Shown here one piece after another: positions 34,356 to 43,076 of a stretch of DNA of 64,000 nt (positions are counted from its first letter, which is position 1; the number at the start of each line of letters is the position of its first letter). Source of the stretch: Prevotella nigrescens (lineage in GTDB: Bacteria > Bacteroidota > Bacteroidia > Bacteroidales > Bacteroidaceae); NCBI RefSeq assembly GCF_031191185.1, contig NZ_CP133465.1, positions 492,001 to 556,000 on the forward strand, read 5' to 3'. The notes beneath the pieces were generated by a model, which was not told the origin of the DNA, searched no databases, and saw only the letters and a program-made list of their open reading frames with translations. The position numbers and the translations under genes are program-made.

Positions 34356-34925
34356 TTATTTGTAATAGCCAACAAAACTTTGCCAAAACTCAACTCCTTT
34401 GGCGTTTACAGACTCTCGTATCATGCTTATGAACTCGCTTTCCTTACCATTCCACACTGCGTATTGCCCTGTACCCATCGCCCGTACAAGCATTTCGAAG
34501 TTGTCGGCTATTAGTATTCGGTCTTCATAAGCGGTCTCGCTATCGATTGCATAGACCTTTCCTGTTGCACATTCCAACAAGATTGTAGATGGATCTCCAT
34601 TAGCAATAATCATCAAATCGTACTGATGCAGAATGTCATAATCGGCATATTCCAAGTTCCTTTGTACTATCCAATTCAGCGTTTCCTCATCGTTTATCCC
34701 GAATTGGTAGCTCAAAAAACCGAAATTTCCCCAGTTGTAGCTAAGTATTAACTCTGTGAATATCTGGCTTAACGTACCAATATGTAGCTTAGTTTGTAGT
34801 TTTACGATTTCCGAACGGGGGATAACGGCTTCCTTTAAAATAAGCCCTTCCGTAATTTCAGGGTCTACATCGCGAGTCTCTTTCATAATAGAAAGCTCGA
34901 TTTCTTGCATTGTTAATAACTTCAT
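34356..34925 (-). CDS. Likely SUKH-superfamily protein
   Basis: The 189-residue protein keeps SUKH-like elements: a helix with TKLHIGTLSQIFTELILSYN, then MIIANGDPSTILLECATGKVYAID, then an ADNFEMLVRAMG helix. A further 30 residues follow. It is soluble and has no signal peptide. The match is weaker than for its neighbours. Only three bases separate it from the next gene, so translation is likely coupled. Confidence 0.65.
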   Translation of the reverse strand: MKLLTMQEIELSIMKETRDVDPEITEGLILKEAVIPRSEIVKLQTKLHIGTLSQIFTELILSYNWGNFGFLSYQFGINDEETLNWIVQRNLEYADYDILHQYDLMIIANGDPSTILLECATGKVYAIDSETAYEDRILIADNFEMLVRAMGTGQYAVWNGKESEFISMIRESVNAKGVEFWQSFVGYYK

Positions 34926-34949
34926 TTGATATGTTTGATATATCTTTTT

Positions 34950-34975
34950 CTATATTTTACCATAGCGTACTGCCC
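34950..34975 (-). repeat. Short copy of the 3' end of the gene at 35632-36060
   Basis: Twenty-six bases match the last codons and stop of the 35632-36060 gene (35632-35657) with three mismatches. In the matching frame they read RAVRYGKI-stop beside AVHYAKI-stop, and an in-frame stop lies just upstream. It looks like the residue of a lost or displaced gene end. Confidence 0.5.
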
Positions 34976-35027
34976 TCTATCGGTGCCATAAACTATGCTT
35001 TTTTTATTTGTTATAGCTCTCTTTATA

Positions 35028-35621
35028 TCAGCAAACACGCCTACCCTTGCTTTCAGAATATATCTTATAATTCTGGTCTTTCTCCGGATTCCAATAGGTA
35101 AATACGTATTTTGAAACACCAAATATGGTGCGATGCTCTCTTTGTTTAAGCTTAAATTGGGTTCTTAAATAGCCAGATAGTTTTTCTAACTCGTATAACT
35201 TGAAGTATTGAGAGAACATAACTAAGGGCATACAAAGCCTTATTCGTTTATCGCTAAATACAAAAACGATAGACGAAGTTATCTTTCCTTGCCCTGCACA
35301 CCTTATATATAACAAGTTGTCTATGGTGTTTGTGTATTTCAGTTTACCTCTTGTATAGAAATTAATAGTGTGGTTATCAACAATCTCAACCCGTTTTTTG
35401 CGAAGCAAACACACTATTATTAAACCACAAATAATATATGGGATAGCACTTTCATAGCGAAAATAGCGATGAGAAGTGCCAAGAAACGAATTAATAATAT
35501 GGTCTATTAGATAACTGAAAACAAGCAATCCTAATATATGGATTATACTTAAAGGCGATGCATAGAAGCTAAATTCCTTCTTCTTCTCCTGTATTTTGGC
35601 TGTTTCCTTTGGTACTGTCAT
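35028..35621 (-). CDS. Membrane protein of the immunity array
   Basis: The 197-residue protein has two transmembrane helices (about 24-45 and 60-76). A soluble C-terminal part (about 80-197) then alternates strands much as a PH-like domain does (KRVEIVDNHTINFYTRGKLKY, SIVFVFSDKRIRLCMP). This is a pattern-based suggestion. Membrane-bound PH-like proteins occur among immunity proteins for membrane-active toxins. It lies 10 bases after the next gene upstream. Confidence 0.6.
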   Translation of the reverse strand: MTVPKETAKIQEKKKEFSFYASPLSIIHILGLLVFSYLIDHIINSFLGTSHRYFRYESAIPYIICGLIIVCLLRKKRVEIVDNHTINFYTRGKLKYTNTIDNLLYIRCAGQGKITSSIVFVFSDKRIRLCMPLVMFSQYFKLYELEKLSGYLRTQFKLKQREHRTIFGVSKYVFTYWNPEKDQNYKIYSESKGRRVC

Positions 35622-35631
35622 TTCCTATTTT

Positions 35632-36060
35632 CTATATTTTTGCATAGTGTACTGCCCCATAATGCTTTACAGAAACTATCCAGTTAAACGATGCATCAAA
35701 TACTTCTATGTCGTCAGCAGCAGGATACCATATATCGCCGAAGTATTTACAGAAGTCTTTGAATAGGAAAACATCAATGCTGTTGAAGCGTTCAAAGTTG
35801 ATGAAAACCTCGTTAGGAACAGGTATTCCTATACTATTGAATACCTTGTTCCAGTCGAAATCCTCGTCTTCAGAATTTATGTCGTCCAACAAAACAAGTT
35901 CTTGTTCTTCCTTTTTAAAGAACTCTTCGAGCGTATTCACGTGCCAATTGCGAAACAAGGAACGGCACACTGCTTCGCATTCGCTACCTTCTATGCTTCT
36001 AACAATAGGCATGTTGGTGTTATACTCATTCTTAAAGTTTACCAGTTTGAAGGCTTCCAT
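35632..36060 (-). CDS. Possible immunity protein, family not recognised
   Basis: The 142-residue acidic protein has a run of charged residues near the middle (DDINSEDEDFDW). It ends with a pattern common in small immunity proteins (WYPAADDIEVFDASFNW, then SVKHYGAVHYAKI). I cannot name the family. Its 3' end is echoed in the spacer at 34950-34975. It lies 23 bases after a SUKH gene. Confidence 0.6.
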   Translation of the reverse strand: MEAFKLVNFKNEYNTNMPIVRSIEGSECEAVCRSLFRNWHVNTLEEFFKKEEQELVLLDDINSEDEDFDWNKVFNSIGIPVPNEVFINFERFNSIDVFLFKDFCKYFGDIWYPAADDIEVFDASFNWIVSVKHYGAVHYAKI

Positions 36061-36083
36061 AGTGTACGAATGGTTCTATTGGC

Positions 36084-36515
36084 TTATTTTAGACTATTTA
36101 TGAATGCTTCGAAAGTATCGGCAAGCAAGTACGTGTTACCATCATCGTCTGACGATTCGAACGTGTAGGCATGGTCGTAGTAGTACACACCCTTGTCGTC
36201 TCCATCAGGAATCAAGAGCAAGAAGCCGCCATCTTGGAAGTCGCCAATAAGCAATGCACCCTCTGGAATATCGTCTTTATACTCTGTATTCCAGTATTCG
36301 AGCGTCAAAGCTCGGTTTAATTGAGGGTCGCTGCCAAACAAAACGTTGAGTAAAGTTTCCTCTTCGATAGCCTCAATCCTGACAATTGTGTTCTCCGTAC
36401 AAATACCATTGTGTTCAATAAGAAACGCTTTGTAGTCGGCAGGAATACTTACAGAGAGTTCTTGTTCTATGGAATGAATGTCTGCTTTTGCTTTAGATAA
36501 TACTTGAAAGTCCAT
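36084..36515 (-). CDS. SMI1/KNR4 (SUKH) family protein
   Basis: This compact 143-residue SUKH protein has SIEQELSVSIPADYKAFLIEHNG at the start, LIGDFQDGGFLLLIPDGDDKGVYYYDH in the middle and a closing LADTFEAFINSL helix. It has no extension or signal. As in other SUKH genes the inferred role is binding and neutralising a toxin; the cognate toxin is not in the window. Confidence 0.85.
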   Translation of the reverse strand: MDFQVLSKAKADIHSIEQELSVSIPADYKAFLIEHNGICTENTIVRIEAIEEETLLNVLFGSDPQLNRALTLEYWNTEYKDDIPEGALLIGDFQDGGFLLLIPDGDDKGVYYYDHAYTFESSDDDGNTYLLADTFEAFINSLK

Positions 36516-36554
36516 ATTACATTTACAAAAAATATATTGTTTATTGGTTTTACG

Positions 36555-37424
36555 TTAGTTTTCTGCTCCGATATATGGCTCAATGTACGATAGAAATTCA
36601 CCGTCGTCGGTATCGAAAACATCGGTTCCGTCTAACATGTAGGCGCGCATCAGTGCATCGACACCCTCTTCTTTGTTGCCTAATTTAATAAGGTTGCGCC
36701 CTTTAACATACCAAACGTATGGGTTCTCTATACCACTACCACGTGTTAAGGACATAGAATAGAACCTGTCGGCTACGATGTATTCGCCCATTTCGTAATA
36801 CGAATCGCCAATGCATATAGCGATAGTGTCGAAGAGAGTCCAGTCCTCTTTTGGCTCGGGCAGACGGTTCATGGCTTCTTCGTAATAGGCTATGGCTTCT
36901 TTATATTTACCTCTTTCCACCAACTCATCGCCTTCGTCTAACAACTTATTGATAGTTTTGTTAAGTTCAGAAGATAGTTCTTCCGTATCATCTTCTGTAT
37001 CTTTATAGTTCTTATAAAACTCCAAATACTCCGGCTTAGCATTTGTAAAGTATCTTAATCCTGTCTCTTTCACCAGAATATCCCAATGCTTAAAGGCTTG
37101 TTTTTTATCTTTTTTCTCATAGCAATACTGGCCCATTAAAAACCGAACTTCCTCGTCTGACAGGTGCAGATTGTTGTTATTGTCTATCAATCTATTCAGC
37201 CATTTCTTGGCTTCGTCGAAGTTTTGATGCTCTAAAGCCTTTCCAAAGAACGACTTTGCATAGTTATATGCTTGGTTCCAACCCTCTACTGGTGCTGGAA
37301 ATTGTGCCCAACCTTGCTCTGCTAATACAAAAGCATCGTTGTATTTTCCATTGTTATACTTTGTAACAGCTTCCTTGCCATATTCAATAACCTTATCAAA
37401 TAGTTCTTGTTCTAATACTGCCAT
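36555..37424 (-). CDS. Tetratricopeptide-repeat protein
   Basis: The 289-residue soluble protein is built of helix pairs of TPR type (for example YNNGKYNDAFVLAEQGWAQF near 20, ERGKYKEAIAYYEEAMNRLP near 170, GEYIVADRFYSMSLTRG near 210). TPR proteins bind partners, so it may be a scaffold or regulator of neighbouring products. Similar TPR genes are found scattered among immunity-gene clusters. It is second in the predicted transcript. Confidence 0.75.
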   Translation of the reverse strand: MAVLEQELFDKVIEYGKEAVTKYNNGKYNDAFVLAEQGWAQFPAPVEGWNQAYNYAKSFFGKALEHQNFDEAKKWLNRLIDNNNNLHLSDEEVRFLMGQYCYEKKDKKQAFKHWDILVKETGLRYFTNAKPEYLEFYKNYKDTEDDTEELSSELNKTINKLLDEGDELVERGKYKEAIAYYEEAMNRLPEPKEDWTLFDTIAICIGDSYYEMGEYIVADRFYSMSLTRGSGIENPYVWYVKGRNLIKLGNKEEGVDALMRAYMLDGTDVFDTDDGEFLSYIEPYIGAEN

Positions 37425-37491
37425 AAATATAATATTGTTTGTTCTTTTCTGTAATTTCTTCTTTACAATGTTGTTTTACGATAGTTTGCAA

Positions 37492-37911
37492 TCAGCAAAA
37501 GGCGACATCTGCACAACCAATTTCAACTATTTCAAACTGTTGGCCGTTGCCTTTCAACTTTATTCCACAGCCATGTTCTACATCGAATTCGGTTCTGTAA
37601 CTCAGTCCAAATAGGTCTGGCTCGTCTTGTTCGAATAGTATAAATATAGCCATTAACTCTATATCGGTATCGGAAACATCTTTAATGCCATACTTACCAT
37701 CGGCATACTGTTTTACAGCATCGATAGTTTTGTTGTACCAAATACTGATTTCTTCAAGAAATTGCACTATCCTTTGTTTGTATTCTTCGCTAAGTTGCTG
37801 TTCAGATGCCTCCAAATCGTCAGACAAAACTAAGCGTACTTTCTTCTTTAAAGCACTAATAAAGACACTTGTTTCCAAGTCTTCATCGAACTGTAAATCA
37901 CATACTTTCAT
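37492..37911 (-). CDS. First gene of the array; possible DUF6985/DUF2004-like immunity protein
   Basis: The 139-residue acidic protein has a middle helix-rich part and an end (EHGCGIKLKG followed by EIVEIGCADVAFC) reminiscent of small cytoplasmic immunity-type proteins with DUF6985 or DUF2004. The family name is tentative. It lies first after the promoter at 38090-38120 with a leader of about 170 bases. Confidence 0.6.
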   Translation of the reverse strand: MKVCDLQFDEDLETSVFISALKKKVRLVLSDDLEASEQQLSEEYKQRIVQFLEEISIWYNKTIDAVKQYADGKYGIKDVSDTDIELMAIFILFEQDEPDLFGLSYRTEFDVEHGCGIKLKGNGQQFEIVEIGCADVAFC

Positions 37912-38089
37912 TGTCCTATCGGTGTTTTAGTTCTGTTATATTACATATAATGTGTAACGCTTTTGATAAATAAGTATGCCAAAGCGCCTGAACTTGTTAG
38001 ACTTTGTCTATTATTTGTACAATAGATAAAAACTGTTTGTAACTGCTTCTCATTCTCTTTGCACTGTAATAGGGCATAGTTAGTGGGCA

Positions 38090-38120
38090 CAAATGTAATG
38101 AATATCTTGTAAACGGACAA
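38090..38120 (-). promoter_or_regulatory. Promoter of the 37.9-28.6 kb array
   Basis: On the minus strand: TTG (38118-38120), a 20-base spacer, TACATTTG (38090-38097). Start near 38083. No other convincing promoter was noted within the array, so one long transcript is possible. Confidence 0.65.
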
Positions 38121-38340
38121 CTAAAAATAACAGATTAGTGTAGTTTAAGTATTGTGTAAACAAAATAAAAAAGAGCTATATGTTGCCAGATTATAACGGA
38201 GATATTTGTTTGTTGCACCTTTAAAATAACTAACTTAGTTGTAAATATAGCCACTATGAATTTGCCTAATATGCCACAATATTTGTTCGTAGCTATATGT
38301 ATGCTGTTGCAACTTTATTGTTTGGCAATGCTGTTCTTAA

Positions 38341-38528
38341 TGTAAATATATTTCAAAGCTATTTAAATCTGTAACGTGCTCTATGTTAATGTGTTACAAA
38401 AGGGTGTATTTTGCATTGTAAAAACCCCATTTTTGCGATGCAAAAATATGGTTTTTGCACTTCAAAAGTATGGTTTTTGCAATGCAAAAACGTACTTATT
38501 GTTTTCCATTAAATTTATATTTACAAAA
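38341..38528 (+). repeat. 188-bp element, copy B (22-bp-period quasi-palindromes)
   Basis: The head is TGTAAATATATTTCA, the first unit is ATGTGTTACAAAAG, then units TTTTGCATTGTAAAA, TTTTTGCGATGCAAAAA, TTTTTGCACTTCAAAA and TTTTTGCAATGCAAAAA at about 22-base spacing, and the tail ends TTTACAAA. Unit positions match copy C to within one base. It stands about 90 bases upstream of the pseudouridine-synthase gene. The rest of the 710-base gap holds the array promoter and AT-rich sequence. Confidence 0.8.
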
Positions 38529-38557
38529 GTAGCACATAGTTTTCGAGTGAAAAGCCG

Positions 38558-38565
38558 TATATTTG
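38558..38565 (+). promoter_or_regulatory. -7 element for the pseudouridine-synthase gene
   Basis: TATATTTG fits the consensus, 57 bases before the ATG. No good -33 box is present at the right distance; the region there is the end of repeat copy B. Confidence 0.4.
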
Positions 38566-38621
38566 CAACTTCTATTTTCATAGCATTAATATGGAATAGA
38601 AGCTAATTAAGTGTTGCGGAA

Positions 38622-40328
38622 ATGGAGGATAAGTGTTTTCATAGGTTGCCAAAGGGCAATGAAAAGGTAGCGATGGGCAAGGCAAAAGTCTTTTCCAATC
38701 CGTTCTATTATGAGCCTTCTCCACTTGCACGCCTTGCAGTTGCGTTGCTGCAACAGTCGCTTCCAGAGCTGAAAGAAGGCAAAATGTTTGGTGTGCTGAT
38801 AGTTGAATACGAGGGAAAGTTAGGCTATCTGCAAGCCTATTCAGGACAATTGGAAGGTGTTAGCACCGAGGGCTTTGTGCCACTTGTATTCGATTACCTG
38901 CAACCCAATGACTATTTCAAGACACATGAAGCCGAGATAACAGTAATGAACCACGAAATAACGGCTTTAAAGCAGTTGGGCGATTACGAAAAAGCAATGG
39001 AAAAACTTACCAAACTCAAGACAGAAGCACAGCAAGTTGTGGCAGAAGCGCAGCAAGCAATGGTTGTTGCAAAGCACTTACGCGACGAACGGAGGAAGGA
39101 AAAAGCCATTGTTTCGGACAACGAACAACGGGAGATGATACGCGAAAGTCAGTATATGAAGGCAGAGTTGCACCGCACAAAGAAGCGATATGCAGCGTTG
39201 TTGCAAGCAGCAGAGGCTGAAGCGGAGGAGTATAATAGAAGAATAGCAGAACTGAAGAGTGCTCGCAAGCGTAAGTCGGACCATCTTCAGCGTTGGCTTT
39301 TCTCGCAATTCATCTTTCAAAATGCACGGGGCGAACGTAAAGACTTACTGTCTATCTTTCGCAATTACTATTTATTGCATAGTCCACAGTCGGTTCTTGC
39401 TACACATTTTGCCACTATGGGAGAGCAGATAACACTGTTCCCACCATCGGGAACAGGCGAATGTTGCGAGCCAAAGTTGCTTCAATATGCCTTTATACAT
39501 GGTATGCGACCCATAGAAATGGCGATGTTCTGGTGGGGGGAAGCACCAAAAACCGAGATACGGCAGCACGGACAGTTCTATCCGGCGTGCAATGGTAAGT
39601 GTAAACCCTTGCTGACATGGATGCTGAAAGGTATGAATGTAGCTGCCAATGCGTTGGAGACAGAAGCCGAACAAAGCATAGAGATTATATACGAAGACCA
39701 TGATTTAGCGGTGATACTAAAGCCAAGCGGTATGCTAACCGTGCCTGGACGAAGTAAAAGACAGTCGGTTGAAACAATATTGCGCCAGCGATGGAACGAA
39801 AACGATACACCAATTATAGTGCATAGGTTGGATATGGCAACCAGCGGACTGCTTGTTGTGGCACGAAATAGGTATGCACACAAGCAATTGCAAGCACAGT
39901 TTAAGGAACGAACAATACAGAAACGCTATGTAGCTTTGCTTTCTACAGACTTGCTTAATAGGGTGGGACTGCCCAAAGAAGGCACAATATCGTTGCCATT
40001 GTGTGCCGATGTGCTCGACCGACCACGCCAAATGGTAGATAGAAACAAAGGAAAAACAGCCATTACACATTATAAAATAATAGGAAAAATACCTTTACAC
40101 GATAGTTATTACAGCGAGGCGGTAAAGGTAGAACTACGTCCTGAAACAGGACGCACCCACCAGTTGCGAGTTCATTGTGCACATTCTGAAGGGTTGGCGT
40201 GCCCCATTCTTGGCGATACACTGTATGGAAAACGGGCCGATAGGCTCTATCTGCACGCCGAATACCTCGAGTTTACACACCCAACAACAGGCAAACGCCT
40301 TCGTTTTAAGAAGAAACTAACAATATAA
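38622..40328 (+). CDS. RluA-family pseudouridine synthase with N-terminal coiled coil
   Basis: The protein has 568 residues. The C-terminal 220 or so are an RluA-type catalytic domain that isomerises uridine in rRNA or tRNA. It has the start YEDHDLAVILKPSGMLTVPG, the HRLDMATSG motif with catalytic Asp404, and the GRTHQLRVH segment. The first 350 residues form an extension with a long coiled coil (about 105-225) and a Cys-containing stretch, a form seen in Bacteroidota. The start could also be a nearby internal ATG at residue 18. The exact RNA target is not evident. It converges with the LysR gene after 34 bases. Confidence 0.9.
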   Translation: MEDKCFHRLPKGNEKVAMGKAKVFSNPFYYEPSPLARLAVALLQQSLPELKEGKMFGVLIVEYEGKLGYLQAYSGQLEGVSTEGFVPLVFDYLQPNDYFKTHEAEITVMNHEITALKQLGDYEKAMEKLTKLKTEAQQVVAEAQQAMVVAKHLRDERRKEKAIVSDNEQREMIRESQYMKAELHRTKKRYAALLQAAEAEAEEYNRRIAELKSARKRKSDHLQRWLFSQFIFQNARGERKDLLSIFRNYYLLHSPQSVLATHFATMGEQITLFPPSGTGECCEPKLLQYAFIHGMRPIEMAMFWWGEAPKTEIRQHGQFYPACNGKCKPLLTWMLKGMNVAANALETEAEQSIEIIYEDHDLAVILKPSGMLTVPGRSKRQSVETILRQRWNENDTPIIVHRLDMATSGLLVVARNRYAHKQLQAQFKERTIQKRYVALLSTDLLNRVGLPKEGTISLPLCADVLDRPRQMVDRNKGKTAITHYKIIGKIPLHDSYYSEAVKVELRPETGRTHQLRVHCAHSEGLACPILGDTLYGKRADRLYLHAEYLEFTHPTTGKRLRFKKKLTI

Positions 40329-40362
40329 TAGTTAGGCAACAGGTAATTTATACAAACTTTTC

Positions 40363-41271
40363 CTACAGCAGATGAGACAACGACGAATACTTCATGATGG
40401 TATGCGACTGGCTTAACAGACGGCAGAACTCGCGCGCAGAGTGCTTTACATAGGTGTTCTTAAGCATGTGAATGCAACCTTCCATATCGGCATTTCCCAT
40501 ATCGAGTGGTACTCCCACGAGTCCTTCCTCGCCGTGCAGGGCAGCTTCGGCAAGTACTGTTACAAGCCTGCTCTGACGCACCAACTTCAGCAGAATGTTC
40601 ATATCGTTTATCTCTAAACGTATGTTGATGTCGCTGGCGGTCGTTTCTGCCATGTTGTCGAATGCGTTGCGGTTTTGCAAGCCATGTGCCGGCATAGCCA
40701 CTTGACAATTTTTCAGGTCTTCTACCGTTATGCTTTTGCGTTTTGCAAAAGGATGAGTAGCGCTCATTGCTGCTACGAGCTTATTGTTGAACAGCATGTA
40801 GCTTTCCACTCTTTCGTTCTTTTCGGTGGGTTTGAATGCCAAAACAAAGTCTACTTCGTGGCGTTGCAGCATATCCATAAGTTCTGCCATCGTCTTATAG
40901 ATAATGTTGAGGCGTACTTCAGGATAGTGTTCCATGAACTTGAGCACGGTTTCGGTGAGTAGCGGACTGAAAGTAAACGTAACGCCAATGTTGAGTTCTC
41001 CCGTCAGCAAATCTTTCAGATCGGTCATCTTCTGTTGGCAGATGTCGGCGTCTATGACTACCTTTTGTGCATATTCCACAAGTTTCTGCCCGGCTTCGGT
41101 GAGCGTAACTTCGTGGCTGTTGCGCTCGAAGAGTGTTGTGTTGAGCTCTGTTTCAAGTTGTTTTATCTGTTGCGACAGTGTGCTTTGCGTTACGTACAGC
41201 ACTTTCGAAGCCTCTGAGAAGTTTAAGAGTTCTGCAACTTTTAAGAAGTAGCGTAGTTGTCTGAGTTCCAT
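40363..41271 (-). CDS. LysR-family transcriptional regulator
   Basis: The 302-residue protein has the LysR winged helix-turn-helix (about 1-60, with FSEASKVLYVTQSTLSQQIKQLE) and a two-lobed substrate-binding domain (about 90-295). LysR proteins usually regulate nearby genes in response to a small molecule. The next genes on this strand are the split ThrE exporter, but they lie upstream of it in the transcript, so it could be the last gene of that operon. The ligand is unknown. Confidence 0.9.
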   Translation of the reverse strand: MELRQLRYFLKVAELLNFSEASKVLYVTQSTLSQQIKQLETELNTTLFERNSHEVTLTEAGQKLVEYAQKVVIDADICQQKMTDLKDLLTGELNIGVTFTFSPLLTETVLKFMEHYPEVRLNIIYKTMAELMDMLQRHEVDFVLAFKPTEKNERVESYMLFNNKLVAAMSATHPFAKRKSITVEDLKNCQVAMPAHGLQNRNAFDNMAETTASDINIRLEINDMNILLKLVRQSRLVTVLAEAALHGEEGLVGVPLDMGNADMEGCIHMLKNTYVKHSAREFCRLLSQSHTIMKYSSLSHLL

Positions 41272-41286
41272 TATCCTTGCCCTTTT

Positions 41287-41784
41287 TTATTTTTCGGATC
41301 TTGTTACTGTGTACGAAATCTTATTTAAGATAAAGATAGGCATAGTTGCCCCCAATACCATTCCAAAGATGTCGAATGCACAGGTAAAGCCATTCGATGT
41401 GCAAAGATACAAATAATGGTCGAATAAATCTTCGTTTTCGGTAAATAAACACATTACCAGCCCTTCTATGGTGCGGTAGGCATACATGCCAGGAATCATG
41501 GGCAGGAGTGACGGAAATGAGAATGTTTCGGGCGGACACTTGGCTTTCCGTGCCATGAACACCGTTAGAAAGCCTATGCTCAGGGCGGCTACGAAGCTGG
41601 CTACAATCAGTCCGAAGTGGTAGTAGCTGTTGTTCATGAGCACGAAACGTATGGCGTGCCCCACAGCCGATATGACAAAGCAGTATTTATAAGCATTCTT
41701 TGGTGGATTGCTGATGCTGGCAAAACCTATTCCTGCCAAGCCTCCGAAGAATGCATCTTGCAGTATTGAAAGAATGAAATCCAT
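41287..41784 (-). CDS. ThrE-type exporter, C-terminal-half protein
   Basis: The 165-residue membrane protein has about five helices and the PSLLPMIPGMYAYR segment typical of the ThrE_2 (DUF3815) half of threonine/serine exporters. In many bacteria ThrE is split into two proteins, and the partner half is encoded immediately upstream with a nine-base gap. Export of threonine or serine is inferred from the family. Confidence 0.85.
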   Translation of the reverse strand: MDFILSILQDAFFGGLAGIGFASISNPPKNAYKYCFVISAVGHAIRFVLMNNSYYHFGLIVASFVAALSIGFLTVFMARKAKCPPETFSFPSLLPMIPGMYAYRTIEGLVMCLFTENEDLFDHYLYLCTSNGFTCAFDIFGMVLGATMPIFILNKISYTVTRSEK

Positions 41785-41793
41785 GACCGAGTG

Positions 41794-42579
41794 TTATGAT
41801 AATAGTTTGAGATTCATGAGAAGGATACCTGCCGCCAAGCCCACGGACAGGCAGAAGGTGAGTATCATGGCGTCCATGAAACGGCTGTATGCCACAAGAT
41901 ATTCGCCTGCCATAAGGTCGCTGATGCTGTTTATGTAGGGTATGCCCGGAATTAGATACAGCACGCACGTTCCAAGGGCTACTTCGGGTTTGTTCCCCCA
42001 GCCGAAGATGTAGCCCGAAGCGGCGATTACAGATGAGAAGAAGGCGCAAATCAGGAAGACGAACTTAACGTTCATACCATCTTCGAGCAGTATCTGCTTC
42101 AGCCGAAAGCCTATGAAAGTGGCAACAAAGACTATCAGCATTGCCGCAAGGTCGCCGCCAAAGACACGGCAGAACGAAAGATTGGCAAGCGATGTCAGCA
42201 GCAACACCAACCATTTGTTGGTGAAAGGTGCTGCACTGACTTCTGTAAGGGTTTTGTTTGCCTCGTCCAAATCTACGTGTCCGTCGGCTATATCCCAGCT
42301 TAACTGGCTTAAATATGTGTTCTTATAGAAGCTGATACCTGTGTGGGGCGCTCTTTTTATAACCACGGAAGATTGTTCCGTGGTGGGGTCGAATACCATC
42401 AGTTCCACGCTACCAGGCATTATCAGAAGGTGACAGTTTATGTTCCACTTATCGGCAATGCGGGCTACATTCTCCTTTATGCGAGTGCATGTAGCACCAC
42501 AACCGTACATCCATGCGGCATATTCAGCGATAAAGGCGCTGGTTTCGTTGGCGAGAGAAACAGATTCCTTATACTTCAT
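41794..42579 (-). CDS. ThrE-type exporter, N-terminal-half protein
   Basis: The protein starts with a cytoplasmic part (ANETSAFIAEYAAWMYGCGATCTRIKENV) typical of the ThrE_1 (DUF1212) family and continues with about five transmembrane helices. The start at 42579 (MKYKESV) is chosen because it gives the usual family length (261 residues) and couples to the stop of a 53-codon gene at 42569-42730. A longer frame to 42633 would lie inside that gene. It works with the neighbouring half, by family knowledge. Confidence 0.85.
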   Translation of the reverse strand: MKYKESVSLANETSAFIAEYAAWMYGCGATCTRIKENVARIADKWNINCHLLIMPGSVELMVFDPTTEQSSVVIKRAPHTGISFYKNTYLSQLSWDIADGHVDLDEANKTLTEVSAAPFTNKWLVLLLTSLANLSFCRVFGGDLAAMLIVFVATFIGFRLKQILLEDGMNVKFVFLICAFFSSVIAASGYIFGWGNKPEVALGTCVLYLIPGIPYINSISDLMAGEYLVAYSRFMDAMILTFCLSVGLAAGILLMNLKLLS

Positions 42580-42730
42580 CTTCGTTCCAATCGTATAGGT
42601 CGAATTCATCGGATACTTCAAAAATCTTTGCATTACCGCTTGTAAGGCGAGCGGTGACGGCTACGCGCAAGATGAAACCAACTAAAAGTAATAACATTAC
42701 TGCACTCCAGATAATAACTTGACTGTTCAT
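42569..42730 (-). CDS. 53-residue single-helix membrane protein upstream of thrE
   Basis: A frame of 53 codons starts at ATG 42730 (MNSQVIIWSAVMLLLLVGFILR) and stops at 42569, overlapping the ThrE start by 11 bases in another frame. The product has one transmembrane helix (about 4-21) and an acidic cytoplasmic-type tail (SDEFDLYDWNEDEV). It lies 40 bases after a consensus promoter, so it is the first gene of the exporter operon. Likely roles are a small exporter subunit or a translational coupler. Neither is shown. Confidence 0.6.
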   Translation of the reverse strand: MNSQVIIWSAVMLLLLVGFILRVAVTARLTSGNAKIFEVSDEFDLYDWNEDEV

Positions 42731-42771
42731 AATTTTTCGATTTTTAAGTTTGCTTGTTTGTTTTTACGTTG

Positions 42772-42802
42772 CAAAGGTAGGTGCATTTCCGCATTTTTGC
42801 AA
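42772..42802 (-). promoter_or_regulatory. Promoter of the thrE operon
   Basis: On the minus strand: TTG (42800-42802), a 20-base spacer, TACCTTTG (42772-42779). Start near 42765, about 35 bases before the small gene. From 42803 to 43076 I see no gene. Confidence 0.65.
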
Positions 42803-43076
42803 CCATTGGTAATGGGTTGTTTCGATAATGGTTATCGTGAAGTTTCGAAAGTAAACTGTTAGAAAGCAACTAAAATCTCCATAATGACAAATATAAGTCA
42901 AGCATATATCTGTTTCTTATTACGGTGTTGCTTGTGTTTTATTTTTTTTCAGATAGCAGCATTCGTTTTTTTATAATTGAGGTATATATTTTTATCCCCT
43001 AATGGTATTGTTGTTAGGGTATGTTTATTAAAATGATTAAGGTTTTACAGTAGGGCGATAGTGTTTCCTTTATATA

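Noticed and set aside
34922..35122. 66-codon minus-strand frame between two array genes.
   Set aside because: It overlaps the end of the 35028-35621 gene in another frame, and the non-overlapping part is mostly the remnant of a gene end.
38391..38494. The 22-bp arrays as CRISPR.
   Set aside because: Units are short, divergent and back to back, with a palindromic core and only a few variable bases between. There are no spacers of normal length and no cas genes.
38376..38606. Open frame of 76 codons over repeat copy B, similar in translation to a 63-codon frame at 54899-55090 over copy C.
   Set aside because: The shared protein pattern follows from the shared DNA repeat read in the same phase. 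The 22-base step shifts frame at every unit, and copy A does not give a matching product.
28641..38621. Search for a polymorphic toxin or recombinase paired with the SUKH genes.
   Set aside because: No long secreted multi-domain gene, no RHS or PAAR features and no integrase motif were found on either strand of the block.
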